Part shown: positions 41,040-49,099 of the stretch, piece by piece
Layout of the letters: each line of letters starts with the position of its first letter
How positions within the stretch are numbered: the stretch's first letter is position 1
NCBI RefSeq assembly: GCF_025562715.2
Contig: NZ_JAPFCC010000001.1
Span: 5,100,001 to 5,164,000 of the forward strand
Direction of reading: 5' to 3'
Length of the DNA stretch: 64,000 nucleotides
Source: Endozoicomonas gorgoniicola
Lineage (GTDB): Bacteria; Pseudomonadota; Gammaproteobacteria; Pseudomonadales; Endozoicomonadaceae
Translations under genes and position numbers: made by a program
Notes under the pieces: generated by a model
The model's input: only the letters and a program-made list of their open reading frames with translations
Database searches by the model: none
What the model was told of the DNA's origin: nothing

Positions 41040-41097
41040 ATTCTTACTCATAATGTTTGGGTCATTTGAAGGAAAATGGTTTAAGAGGTATGAGGCG

Positions 41098-41754
41098 ATG
41101 TTTATATATTCAGAAGAGAATGTGCTGCAATTGACCAATGCTTTAAAGTTTAAGAACACAACCACCATACCTGGCAGCAGACAGATCCCGGCGGTAAGAT
41201 CCAGACAGTTTCGGGCAAAAAGTTACTTTTCCGGATACGTCTTCAGGGGAGATTCCAGACAACCGGACATTATATTTGAACAGGGTTTCGATCTTAAGCA
41301 GCCCGTTACGGAAATGAGGCAGGTGCAAATAATGACTGGAGTCACTCCTGAGTGGGATGAATTCCCCTGTTATTATGGCCGTACGCTCGAAGAGGGTATA
41401 TCAACCAGTGTCGATGCCTATGATGCAGCCTTCTACAGTCTGAGGTACAGGAAACCACCAGGGTATGTTTACTTGATTGATGCAATGGACATGGCAGGGT
41501 TTGTTGTATCTTACACCATGGAGAAATTTTCAGAAACGCCGGTTCTTGAAGACATACGGGAAGTATGCTTTCTAGCCCCTATTCCCAATACATCGGTAGT
41601 AGGGGCTGTATGCCCTGAAGGCTTGCGCCCATTATTATTTTCTTGGCCGGAAGCGATAGTCAGGCTTAACCTGAGTGTTAATCCGGAATACTGGTCAGGT
41701 TGTGAGAATGGACTGGCTGCTGGAAAGAAAGTGGTCGAATTATTTAATACATGA
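41098..41754 (+). CDS. ADP-ribosyltransferase-like protein, array copy 1
   Basis: 218 residues from ATG 41098, which all four copies share (AAGAGG-type ribosome site nine bases before); a longer frame starts at 41053. Resembles the pertussis/cholera-toxin A class: RGDSRQPDIIFEQGF (Arg50-x-Asp52), GISTSV (Ser102-Thr-Ser104), GYVYLIDA and REVCFLAPIPNTSVVG (Glu155). The residue two before Glu155 is Ile, whereas active Arg-specific toxins have Glu or Gln there, so activity is uncertain. No signal peptide. Would modify host or rival proteins with ADP-ribose if active. Confidence 0.78.
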   Translation: MFIYSEENVLQLTNALKFKNTTTIPGSRQIPAVRSRQFRAKSYFSGYVFRGDSRQPDIIFEQGFDLKQPVTEMRQVQIMTGVTPEWDEFPCYYGRTLEEGISTSVDAYDAAFYSLRYRKPPGYVYLIDAMDMAGFVVSYTMEKFSETPVLEDIREVCFLAPIPNTSVVGAVCPEGLRPLLFSWPEAIVRLNLSVNPEYWSGCENGLAAGKKVVELFNT

Positions 41755-41820
41755 CCTTGCTGGTGGCTGAGAAAGTATCATCCGGGTTCCGGTTACGAAT
41801 CCCATTTCTGATTTTCAGTT

Positions 41821-41898
41821 GTTGTTGGAGCGCAAAGGCTTATGCAGTTTTTTGTTGCAGTATAACGTTCCGGAAATGCCAGAAATTGATTGAATATG
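41821..41898. repeat. duplicated promoter segment, copy 2 with decayed Zur box
   Basis: Second copy of the segment at 40962-41039. The operator now reads GTTGCAGTATAAC (41854-41866), so the left half is altered. It lies upstream of ART-like copy 2, showing the promoter was duplicated with the gene. Confidence 0.9.
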
Positions 41899-42037
41899 AC
41901 TTTTGTTCATGATTTTCGGGTCAGCTGCAGGAATCAGAACTTTTCCTGCATTGTAGTTAGACTGAAGCTTACTGAAATGACTTGATGATGCAGTGCTACG
42001 GGCTTTTAAAGAAGAGCAGTTTAAGGGGTATTGGACG

Positions 42038-42712
42038 ATGTTTGAATCCGGTTTCGACACAGACACCCTGTATTCTGAAGAGAGTGTGCTGCAATTGACC
42101 AATGCTTTAAAGTTTCAGAACACAACCACCATACCCGGCAGCCGACATATCCCAGCGGTAAGCTCCAGGGACTTTGGGGCAAAAAGTTACTTTTCCGGAT
42201 ACGTTTTCAGGGGAGATAGCAGACCTCCGGACGTTATATTTGAGCAGGGCTTTATGCTGCAGCATTCAGTGCAGTCAATGGGTCAGGTGCGTATGATGAC
42301 CGGAACCAGTCCTTTTGCCCACTTTCCCGGCTTTACGGGAAAAGAAGGTATATCAACCAGCGTTTGTGCATGTGATGCAGCTTTGTATACTGGGAACCTT
42401 AAAGCCCTTGAATTTAGAGGGTATGTTTACCTGATCGATGCAATGCACATGGGGGGATTTGCTGTATCTGATGACCCGGAAACATTTTCAAAACCTCCCA
42501 TTCTTAAAGAAATCAGTGAAGTATGCTTTCCATGCTCTATTCCAAATACGTCGGTAATAGGGGTTGTATGGCCTGAAGGCTTGCGGCCATTAATATTAGA
42601 TTGGCCGGAAGTGACAGTCAGGCTTAACCTGTCTGTTAATCCTGAGTACTGGTCAGGTTGTGAGAAGGGACTGGCTGCTGCAAAGAAAGTGGTCGAATTA
42701 TTTAATACATGA
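42038..42712 (+). CDS. ADP-ribosyltransferase-like protein, array copy 2
   Basis: 224 residues from ATG 42038 (AAGGGG before it). Motifs: RGDSRPPDVIFEQGF, GISTSV, GYVYLIDA and SEVCFPCSIPNTSVIG. The position two before the key Glu is again Ile. The closest neighbour is copy 1: the 50 bp after each stop codon are nearly identical, as are the upstream segments, so copies 1 and 2 arose as one block. Middle loop is three to five residues shorter than in copy 1. Confidence 0.78.
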   Translation: MFESGFDTDTLYSEESVLQLTNALKFQNTTTIPGSRHIPAVSSRDFGAKSYFSGYVFRGDSRPPDVIFEQGFMLQHSVQSMGQVRMMTGTSPFAHFPGFTGKEGISTSVCACDAALYTGNLKALEFRGYVYLIDAMHMGGFAVSDDPETFSKPPILKEISEVCFPCSIPNTSVIGVVWPEGLRPLILDWPEVTVRLNLSVNPEYWSGCEKGLAAAKKVVELFNT

Positions 42713-42848
42713 CCTTGCTGGCGGCTGAGAAAGTATCATCCGGGTTCCGGTTACGAGTATTCAGAGCCGATTTTCTTCTTTGGCAAGCCTTTTTATATCA
42801 AGGGCTGAAGCCTTAAGTCAGTGCCATTGGTTTAAGAGGTGTGAGGCT

Positions 42849-43529
42849 ATGTTTAAACCCGGTTCCAGCAGCAGTTCTATATATTCAGTAGGGAATGTGC
42901 TGCAATTGACCAATGCTTTAAAGTTTCAGAACACAACCTCCATACCCGGCAGCAGACAGATCCCAGCGGTAAGATCCAGAGAGTTTCGGGCAAAAAGTTA
43001 CTTTTCCGGATACGTCTTCAGGGCAGATCGCAGACCCCCGGGCATTATATTTGAACAGGGTTTCATGCTTTTGAAGCCCGTTACGGAAATGGAGCAGGTG
43101 CATACAATGACTGGAGTCAGCCCTAAGGCGGATGAAAACCCCGCTGGTTATGGCTTTACGTTGCAAGAGGGTATATCAACCGCTGTCTCTGTCTATGAGG
43201 CAGCCCACTACGCTATAACCGGCTGGCGACCAGCAGGGTTTGTTTACTTGATTGATGCAATGGACATGGCAGGGTTTGTTGTATATGACACCATGGATAC
43301 ATTTTCAGAACCGCCGGTTCTTGAAGACATACATGAAGTATGCTTTCTAGCCCCTATTCCCAATACATCGATAGTCGGGCTTGTATTGCCTGAAGGCCAT
43401 AATCCATTAGAGCCCAGCTGGCCTGAAGCGACAAACAGGCTTAATCTGATTGTTAATCCAGAATACTGGTCAGATTCCGAAATGGGATTGACTGCGGCAA
43501 AAAAAGTGGCGGGGTTGTTTAACGCCTGA
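42849..43529 (+). CDS. ADP-ribosyltransferase-like protein, array copy 3
   Basis: 226 residues from ATG 42849 with AAGAGG before it. Motifs RADRRPPGIIFEQGF, GISTAV (third Ser of STS replaced by Ala... V follows), GFVYLIDA and HEVCFLAPIPNTSIVG. The frame is open further up to TTG 42780. It is followed by a duplicated pilU 3' fragment, the same arrangement as copy 4. Sequence differences from copies 1, 2 and 4 are spread along the chain, with an acidic central loop unique to this copy. Confidence 0.76.
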   Translation: MFKPGSSSSSIYSVGNVLQLTNALKFQNTTSIPGSRQIPAVRSREFRAKSYFSGYVFRADRRPPGIIFEQGFMLLKPVTEMEQVHTMTGVSPKADENPAGYGFTLQEGISTAVSVYEAAHYAITGWRPAGFVYLIDAMDMAGFVVYDTMDTFSEPPVLEDIHEVCFLAPIPNTSIVGLVLPEGHNPLEPSWPEATNRLNLIVNPEYWSDSEMGLTAAKKVAGLFNA

Positions 43530-43566
43530 CTGCACAGGCGCTTGCCGGGAGCCGGGGAGGTGGCAG

Positions 43567-43870
43567 TCAGGAATTCCATTGCTGGTTTTCAGAGTCCACA
43601 GGGCTGATGCTTAGGTTGTCGTTTGACCCGAAATTCGCAGAAGGCGTCTGATCCATTTTCAGCAACAGGCGCAGGTTGTTTGGCGATGTGGCATGCAGCA
43701 TAGCGCGGTCCTGGGTAATTTTTCCGGCTTTAACCAGATCGTAGAGCGCCTGGTCAAAGGTCTGCATGCCCTGGCTTTTGCCTTTATGAACGGTTTCATT
43801 CAGTTCGTCGATTTCGCCATTCTTGATGAGGTCGGCGACTCGTGGCGTGTTGATCAGGATTTCGTGTACT
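43567..43870 (-). pseudogene. pilU: pilU 3' fragment (duplicate)
   Basis: Carries the last 100 or so codons of pilU, collinear with 44852-45155 and ending in nearly the same residues (...VDSENQQWNS against ...VDSENQQRNY). The ATPase domain and start are missing, so this is a non-functional fragment. It is open throughout. Confidence 0.9.
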
Positions 43871-44100
43871 CGTTGCTGGACTAACTACGAGAAACAAATC
43901 AGGAAAACACAACCGTTTTCTGGCTTCTACCGCCGATGCGCTGGGACACAGCGTATGTGTAAAGAGTTCCCCTGTCGTGGTTCGGCAACCTGTACGACAG
44001 TGAGAGGCTATGTTATTTGACATAGTGGGTCGCACGTAATTCCCGATTAGAAGCCCCCACTAGAATCGGCTTGCCGATTTAGTGGAGGGAGTATGTCACG
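43871..44100 (+). mobile_element. IS200/IS605-type right-end remnant with tnpB tail
   Basis: About 43 codons (43872-44003, ending STADALGHSVCVKSSPVVV... then TGA) resemble a tnpB C-terminus, followed by a hairpin (44054-44089, arms CCCCCACT / AGTGGAGGG with a further ATCGGC / GCCGAT pair) and GTATGTCAC, the arrangement seen at right ends of IS200/IS605 elements. The left part of the element is gone. The remnant joins the pilU fragment directly to ART-like copy 4, replacing that copy's upstream region. Confidence 0.6.
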
Positions 44101-44112
44101 AGGCATGAGGTT

Positions 44113-44814
44113 ATGTTTAAACGCGGTTCCAGAAGTCGTTCTCAGGCAGACAGCTCACATTCAGAAGGGAATGTGCTGCAATTGACCAATGCTTTAAAGT
44201 TTGAGAACACAACCACCATACCTGGCTGCAGACAGATCCCAGCGATAAGATCCAGAAAGTATCGGGCAAAAAGTTACTTTTCCGGATACGTCTTCAGGGG
44301 AGAAAGCAGACCCCCGGACATTATATTTGAACAGGGTTTCATGCTTTTGTATCCCGTTATGGAAATGGAGCAGGCGCATACAATGACTGGACTCGCCATT
44401 CTGGATGAAGACGTTCTTTATGGTTATGGCAGTGGCAGTACGTTCCATGAGGGTGTATCAACCACTGTCTCTATCTATGATGCAGCCTACTACGTTGAGA
44501 GGCGCTGGCAACCGGCAGGGTATGTTTACTTGATTGATGCAATGGACATGGCAGGGTTTGTTGTATCTCACACCATGGATACATTTTTACAACCGCCGGT
44601 TCTTGAAGACATACATTATGAAGTATGCTTTCTAGCCCCTATTCCCAATACATCGATAGTCGGGTTTGTATTGCCTGAAGGCCATGATCCATTAGAGTCC
44701 CGCTGGCCTAAAGTGATAAAGAGGCTTAATCTGACTGTTAATCCAGAATACTGGTCAGGTTCCGAAAAGGGATTGACTGCGGCAAAAAAAGTGGCGGGGT
44801 TGTTTAACGCCTGA
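44113..44814 (+). CDS. ADP-ribosyltransferase-like protein, array copy 4
   Basis: 233 residues from ATG 44113. Motifs RGESRPPDIIFEQGF (Arg-x-Glu instead of Arg-x-Asp), GVSTTVSI, GYVYLIDA and HYEVCFLAPIPNTSIVG, with one inserted Tyr before the key Glu. Its upstream region comes from the IS605 remnant, so it has lost the duplicated promoter and may be silent or driven by the IS. Stop lies 37 bp from the convergent pilU stop. Confidence 0.76.
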   Translation: MFKRGSRSRSQADSSHSEGNVLQLTNALKFENTTTIPGCRQIPAIRSRKYRAKSYFSGYVFRGESRPPDIIFEQGFMLLYPVMEMEQAHTMTGLAILDEDVLYGYGSGSTFHEGVSTTVSIYDAAYYVERRWQPAGYVYLIDAMDMAGFVVSHTMDTFLQPPVLEDIHYEVCFLAPIPNTSIVGFVLPEGHDPLESRWPKVIKRLNLTVNPEYWSGSEKGLTAAKKVAGLFNA

Positions 44815-44851
44815 CTGCACAGGCGCTTGCCGGGAGCCGGGGAGGTGGCAG

Positions 44852-45991
44852 TCAGTAATTCCGTTGCTGGTTTTCAGAGTCCACAGGGCTGATGCTTAGG
44901 TTGTCATTTGATCCGAAATTCGAGGAAGGCACCTGATCCATCTTCAGCAACAGACGCAGGTTGTTTGGCGATGTAGCGTGCAGCATGGCGCGGTCCTGGG
45001 TAATTTTTCCGGCTTTAACCAGATCGTAGAGCGCCTGGTCAAAGGTCTGCATCCCCTGACTTTTGCCTTTATGAACGGTCTCATTCAGTTCGTCGATTTC
45101 GCCATTCTTGATGAGGTCGGCGACTCGTGGCGTGTTGATCAGGATTTCGTGTACTGGTACCACCGAGCCTTCTTCTTTACCCTCAACCAGTTGCTGGCCG
45201 ACCACCATTCTCAGGCTGAGTGACAGGTCCATAAGAATCTCAGAGTGCTGTTCTGGGGGGAAAAAGTGAATGATTCTTTCCAGAGCCTGATAGGTGTTAT
45301 TGGCGTGCATGGTGGCTATGCATAAATGGCCGGTTTCAACAAATTCAACGGTATGTTTCATAACGCCGGGAGAGCGAATTTCTCCGACCACCACAAGGTT
45401 GGGCGCCTGTCTCAGTGCATTAAACAAACCGGCTTCATAGCTTTCGGTGTCCAGTCCGACATCCCGCTGGGTAACAATACAGTTTTTGTGCTCATGAATG
45501 TATTCCACAGGGTCTTCAATGGTAATGATATGGCCTTTGCTGTTCTGGTTGCGGTAATCAACCAGTGAAGCCATTGACGTGGATTTACCCGCTCCTGCTG
45601 CTCCGGTGATCAGAATAAGCCCGCGTTCCTGCAACATGTGGTCAGCAATCTGTGGAGGTATCGACAACTCCTGGTGAGAGGGAATGTAAGAGTTAAGCCT
45701 GCGAATCACCAGACCAGGCTCAGACTTCTGGAAAAAAGCACTGATCCGAAAGCGTCCGACATCTTTCAGGTTGTAGCCATAATTACACTCTTTGTTTTTA
45801 ACAAACTGCTGAAAGCGTTCTTCTCCCATAAAAGTACGAATACTCTGATGTGCCTGTTCACTGGTCAGAACCGTGTTACCAACGTTGTGGATCGATTTAC
45901 CAATTTTGAGGTTGGGTGGAATGCCTACGGTGAAAAAGCACTCGGAGCCTTTTTTGTCAGTCAGTAACTGAAGAATTTTGTCTATTTTCAT
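44852..45991 (-). CDS. pilU: type IV pilus retraction ATPase PilU
   Basis: 379 residues from ATG 45991. Secretion-ATPase with Walker A GAAGAGKST, Asp box IITIEDPVEYIH, Walker B region NLVVVGEIRSPGVM and His box GHLCIATMHANN. PilU works with PilT to retract type IV pili; the long C-terminal tail (ISPVDSENQQRNY) and the Asp-box variant fit PilU better than PilT. pilT is not adjacent. Start within MAAMKID is ambiguous by three codons. Confidence 0.92.
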   Translation of the reverse strand: MKIDKILQLLTDKKGSECFFTVGIPPNLKIGKSIHNVGNTVLTSEQAHQSIRTFMGEERFQQFVKNKECNYGYNLKDVGRFRISAFFQKSEPGLVIRRLNSYIPSHQELSIPPQIADHMLQERGLILITGAAGAGKSTSMASLVDYRNQNSKGHIITIEDPVEYIHEHKNCIVTQRDVGLDTESYEAGLFNALRQAPNLVVVGEIRSPGVMKHTVEFVETGHLCIATMHANNTYQALERIIHFFPPEQHSEILMDLSLSLRMVVGQQLVEGKEEGSVVPVHEILINTPRVADLIKNGEIDELNETVHKGKSQGMQTFDQALYDLVKAGKITQDRAMLHATSPNNLRLLLKMDQVPSSNFGSNDNLSISPVDSENQQRNY

Positions 45992-46211
45992 GGCAGCCAT
46001 GGCAACGCAGGAAGGTAATAACTGATATTGTCGGCTTGCGGGCTTTGAACTTGCGGCTATAGAGTAGAGTCTGATCGGGAACAGACCGGTTCTTCCCTGA
46101 ATTAAGCAGACTGCTTGAGTTGACGCCCCTGTAATCCGCCCGGGGTGGCACTCTTTACTCTGGTTCCGGAGATTTCATGGTAAAAGGAGAAGTCACCCTT
46201 GGCGGGAGTTT

Positions 46212-46421
46212 TCAATTGAGGTCAAACTCTCCATTTTTGACACCTTTGATAAAGGCGTTCCATTCATCCTTATTAAAAACGACTGTTGCTTTTTTCGAAT
46301 CACCGCTATTTCTTACAGCGATCTCATGTTCAGGGCTAATTGCAACGGCAACACAACAAAAAGTTTGAATACAGGCTGATGATGTTTTGAAGTGCCTGTC
46401 ATTTGCAAAATAAGTGTTCAT
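46212..46421 (-). CDS. DUF397-domain protein
   Basis: 69 residues. The pattern FKTSSAC...CVAVAI...EIAVRNSGDSKKATVVFNKDEWNAFIKGVKNGEFDL follows the DUF397 consensus closely (S-S / C-V-E-V / VAVRDSK / F-EW-AF-GV--GEFD). DUF397 proteins are best known from Actinobacteria, usually beside an XRE-type regulator; none is next to this gene. Start ATG 46421, with GGGAG eleven bases before it. Function unknown. Confidence 0.72.
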   Translation of the reverse strand: MNTYFANDRHFKTSSACIQTFCCVAVAISPEHEIAVRNSGDSKKATVVFNKDEWNAFIKGVKNGEFDLN

Positions 46422-46612
46422 GACAATACAGCTCCCAAATTAACACTTCTTCCAACCTATTGTGATAAGAAGTTATAAACAACCATAAGCTGACGAAGCT
46501 TATTTCTATCTGAATCGGAAGCGGTTCAGAAATTTAACATCCGGCACGTTATTATCGGGACAGACGACGAAAAGCATCTGTTTGACGGGCCAATCTGTTT
46601 AAAAGAGTCTGG

Positions 46613-46825
46613 TTAAGAGCTACAAAAACAATTATGAATACCGCTGCCGGATTCTGGTGTTGAAATTTCGCCAGACAGCTCTTCCAATGCTTCATTTGGA
46701 GCCTGAAAAGTATAGTTCCTGATGCCAAAAAGACAAGGCGGGTTTTTCTCTAATATGCAATAATCTGGCGGAATAGCCTGGTCATCATCTGGTGGAGCGT
46801 CCTCCGGCGCTGATCCATTTACCAT
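46613..46825 (-). CDS. short hypothetical ORF
   Basis: 70 residues, acidic and Pro/Cys-containing (PPDYCILEKNPPCLFGIRNY). Not recognised and without strong start signals. It lies between asmA and the DUF397 gene on the same strand. It may be a genuine small gene but evidence is thin. Confidence 0.35.
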   Translation of the reverse strand: MVNGSAPEDAPPDDDQAIPPDYCILEKNPPCLFGIRNYTFQAPNEALEELSGEISTPESGSGIHNCFCSS

Positions 46826-46925
46826 GCCAAAGTTCTGGCTTAAGCATGTTGTTGAACTCTCTGGAATCGGTGCCAGGGCAGTCCGGGTGTTATGCTACCC
46901 GGACTCAAGGCCGAGTGAAAAATAA

Positions 46926-48986
46926 TTACTTAAAGAAACCTTTCAGAACATCCTTGAGAGGGCCTTCAACCTTCTCCTCGATTTCTTCTTTAATGCGATG
47001 CTTCACTTCCTGTCTGGCCAGACCGGCAATGGTGTCAGCCAGACGTTCTGTATCGAGGCCACAATCCGGTTTGCCCAGCTCTCCACGGCAACGTACTGGC
47101 CAGGTGACCTCCACATAATCCTCGTTTACCTGACACGCAGGGTCGCTGTCCGGAGCCGTGTCGCCACTGATATTCAGGCCAACGTGGTAATCCATGGCCT
47201 GCTCTATCAGGTTGACGGTGCCATCGCCTTTCAGGTTCAGGTTCGCCAGGGCTGCGGTGAGGTTGTCGTTGCTGGCAACACCATTTCGAATATCAAAGCT
47301 GCCGCTGAGGTTTTTAAATTGTGTTGATTCTCCCCAGTCTTTTTTCTGCAGGTCTTTGTTGCGAATCCGGGCAATGCCTTCACACACCAGCTTGTCGAAA
47401 TTGGTTCCGGTGAAGGCGCCATTGGCAATCCTGAACCCTACCTTGCCGTTGAGGTTTCGGGTCAGAGTACTTTGCAGCAGGCCGTGGGTAGTGACATTCA
47501 CATCGGCATTCAGATTGCCTTCCACAGAAGCCAGCGCCGGAACCGGTTCGGCCACAGATTGCAGGTCAATGCCTTTAAGGCCTGCCACTGTTGATACTTT
47601 TGGATTGCCCTTCTGGCGTACATCCAGTCTGGTGTCCAGATCAATGACGCCTTTGTAGAAAGCTGAATTGATTTTAACCTGTTGACGACCGTTTTTAGCA
47701 GTGAGCTGAACACTGGGGTTTTCAAACTTCAGTTTTGCCACGGTCATGGAATTCAGCTTCAGGGAACCTTTGATATCCAAAGGACGCAGAGCATCTTCCG
47801 GAATCAGGGGGACTTCGCTGGTGGTTGCCGGAGCCGTTTGCTGACTGCTTTCTTCTTTACCGCTACCTTCTTTATTAGAGTGCGCCCCGTCATTTGCTGG
47901 TGGCAGGTAGTTATCGAGATTCAGGTCATTACCGGAAAACTGGAACCTCATGGCCTGGGTGTCCAGGTCAGTGACCTTGAGGTTGCCATCAATGACAAAG
48001 CTGTCAAGGCTGAGCTTCAGGGTATTAGCGTCAAAGCGTTTGCCATTGGTGGTGAACTGGCTGTTAAACGACAGTTTGCTTAAAGCGTCCGGGTCAGCCA
48101 TCGGGGGCAGGCTGACTTTAATCTGGCTTAACAGTCTGGCAGGGTTGAATTCAGTAACATCCATTGTGCCGTCAATCTTCATCGGCTCCTGCTGATAGTT
48201 AACATTACCCACAAGGTTGATGTTTTCGCCCTGAGCCATATCTGGTCTGGCACTGAGTTTGTAGTTTTTCAGGGCGTACTGCCCATTTTGCAGGTCAAAA
48301 CTGACGTTACCGCTCAGCCCTGTCTGGAATGCAAGGTCTGGTTCATTGCTCCTGATGCGTGCCTGCAGATCAAAATCGAAAGGTTCCTGATTGCGAATGG
48401 CACCGGTGGTCAGGCTGGCCTGATCAATGGTGTAGGATTTTCCTGTAGCAAGATCCTGATACTGAATGATCAGGTCATTAGCAACGACGTTGGCAATGTT
48501 GATCTGCAAAGGCTGTTTTTCACCGACTGGTTCTGAAGCTGCTGAGGTCTCTGTTGTGTTTTTGGCAGATTCAGAACCACCCGGTTCAGAAGGCTTATAT
48601 CTGGTTTCCCAGTTACCGTTACCCTGCCTGTCTTTAATCAGGTTCAGTTTCAGCCCGATCAAAGTGGCGGTCTGCATTTCTACGGTCTGGCTCAACAGGG
48701 GCAGCAGTTTAACGCTGACTTCAGCTTTGCCCAGTTCGGCGAATGGCTTTTCTCCGGAACCTTTGACATTGATGTCTTGCAGAGAAAGCCCCAGCCAGGG
48801 AAAAACTGACCAGCCGATAGGCCCGTCAATACTGAGCGTCAGCCCCGTGTTATCGTAAACCAGCTGGCTGATTTCATCCCGGTAATTGTTAGGGTCGAGT
48901 ACTCTGGGAAGGACAAGGGCGGCGATAATTAAAATTAAGGCCAGTCCAGCTACCACAAAGACAAAAAACTTGATAATGCGGTTCAT
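46926..48986 (-). CDS. asmA: AsmA-family protein
   Basis: 686 residues. A single N-terminal membrane anchor (about 5-27) leads into the AsmA domain (LPRVLDPNNYRDEISQLVYD ... GPIGWSVFPWLGLSLQDI) and a long periplasmic beta-groove, ending with an AsmA-C region (NLNLKGDGTVNLIEQAMDY). AsmA-like proteins are bridge-type lipid transporters at the envelope. A Glu/Lys-rich amphipathic tail closes the protein. Single gene. Start ATG 48986. Confidence 0.92.
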   Translation of the reverse strand: MNRIIKFFVFVVAGLALILIIAALVLPRVLDPNNYRDEISQLVYDNTGLTLSIDGPIGWSVFPWLGLSLQDINVKGSGEKPFAELGKAEVSVKLLPLLSQTVEMQTATLIGLKLNLIKDRQGNGNWETRYKPSEPGGSESAKNTTETSAASEPVGEKQPLQINIANVVANDLIIQYQDLATGKSYTIDQASLTTGAIRNQEPFDFDLQARIRSNEPDLAFQTGLSGNVSFDLQNGQYALKNYKLSARPDMAQGENINLVGNVNYQQEPMKIDGTMDVTEFNPARLLSQIKVSLPPMADPDALSKLSFNSQFTTNGKRFDANTLKLSLDSFVIDGNLKVTDLDTQAMRFQFSGNDLNLDNYLPPANDGAHSNKEGSGKEESSQQTAPATTSEVPLIPEDALRPLDIKGSLKLNSMTVAKLKFENPSVQLTAKNGRQQVKINSAFYKGVIDLDTRLDVRQKGNPKVSTVAGLKGIDLQSVAEPVPALASVEGNLNADVNVTTHGLLQSTLTRNLNGKVGFRIANGAFTGTNFDKLVCEGIARIRNKDLQKKDWGESTQFKNLSGSFDIRNGVASNDNLTAALANLNLKGDGTVNLIEQAMDYHVGLNISGDTAPDSDPACQVNEDYVEVTWPVRCRGELGKPDCGLDTERLADTIAGLARQEVKHRIKEEIEEKVEGPLKDVLKGFFK

Positions 48987-49099
48987 GGTTCGCCTCGGTC
49001 GAATGTGTTTGGGGTTCTTGTAAAGTAGTTATTCGTTCAGTTTACTGATCTGAAGGCGCTGGGGATAGACCGATAGGCATTAGATGATTATTGAGGGCA

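Larger units (their letters stand above)
42849..43870. repeat. segmental duplication: ART-like gene plus pilU 3' end
   Basis: This block matches 44113-45155. The two differ in length by 21 bp, exactly the seven-codon difference between copies 3 and 4. The homology breaks off sharply inside pilU at 43870 / 45155. Confidence 0.9.

Noticed and set aside
46177..46368. 63-codon plus-strand frame over the DUF397 gene
   Set aside because: Antisense shadow; the minus-strand protein matches the DUF397 pattern.
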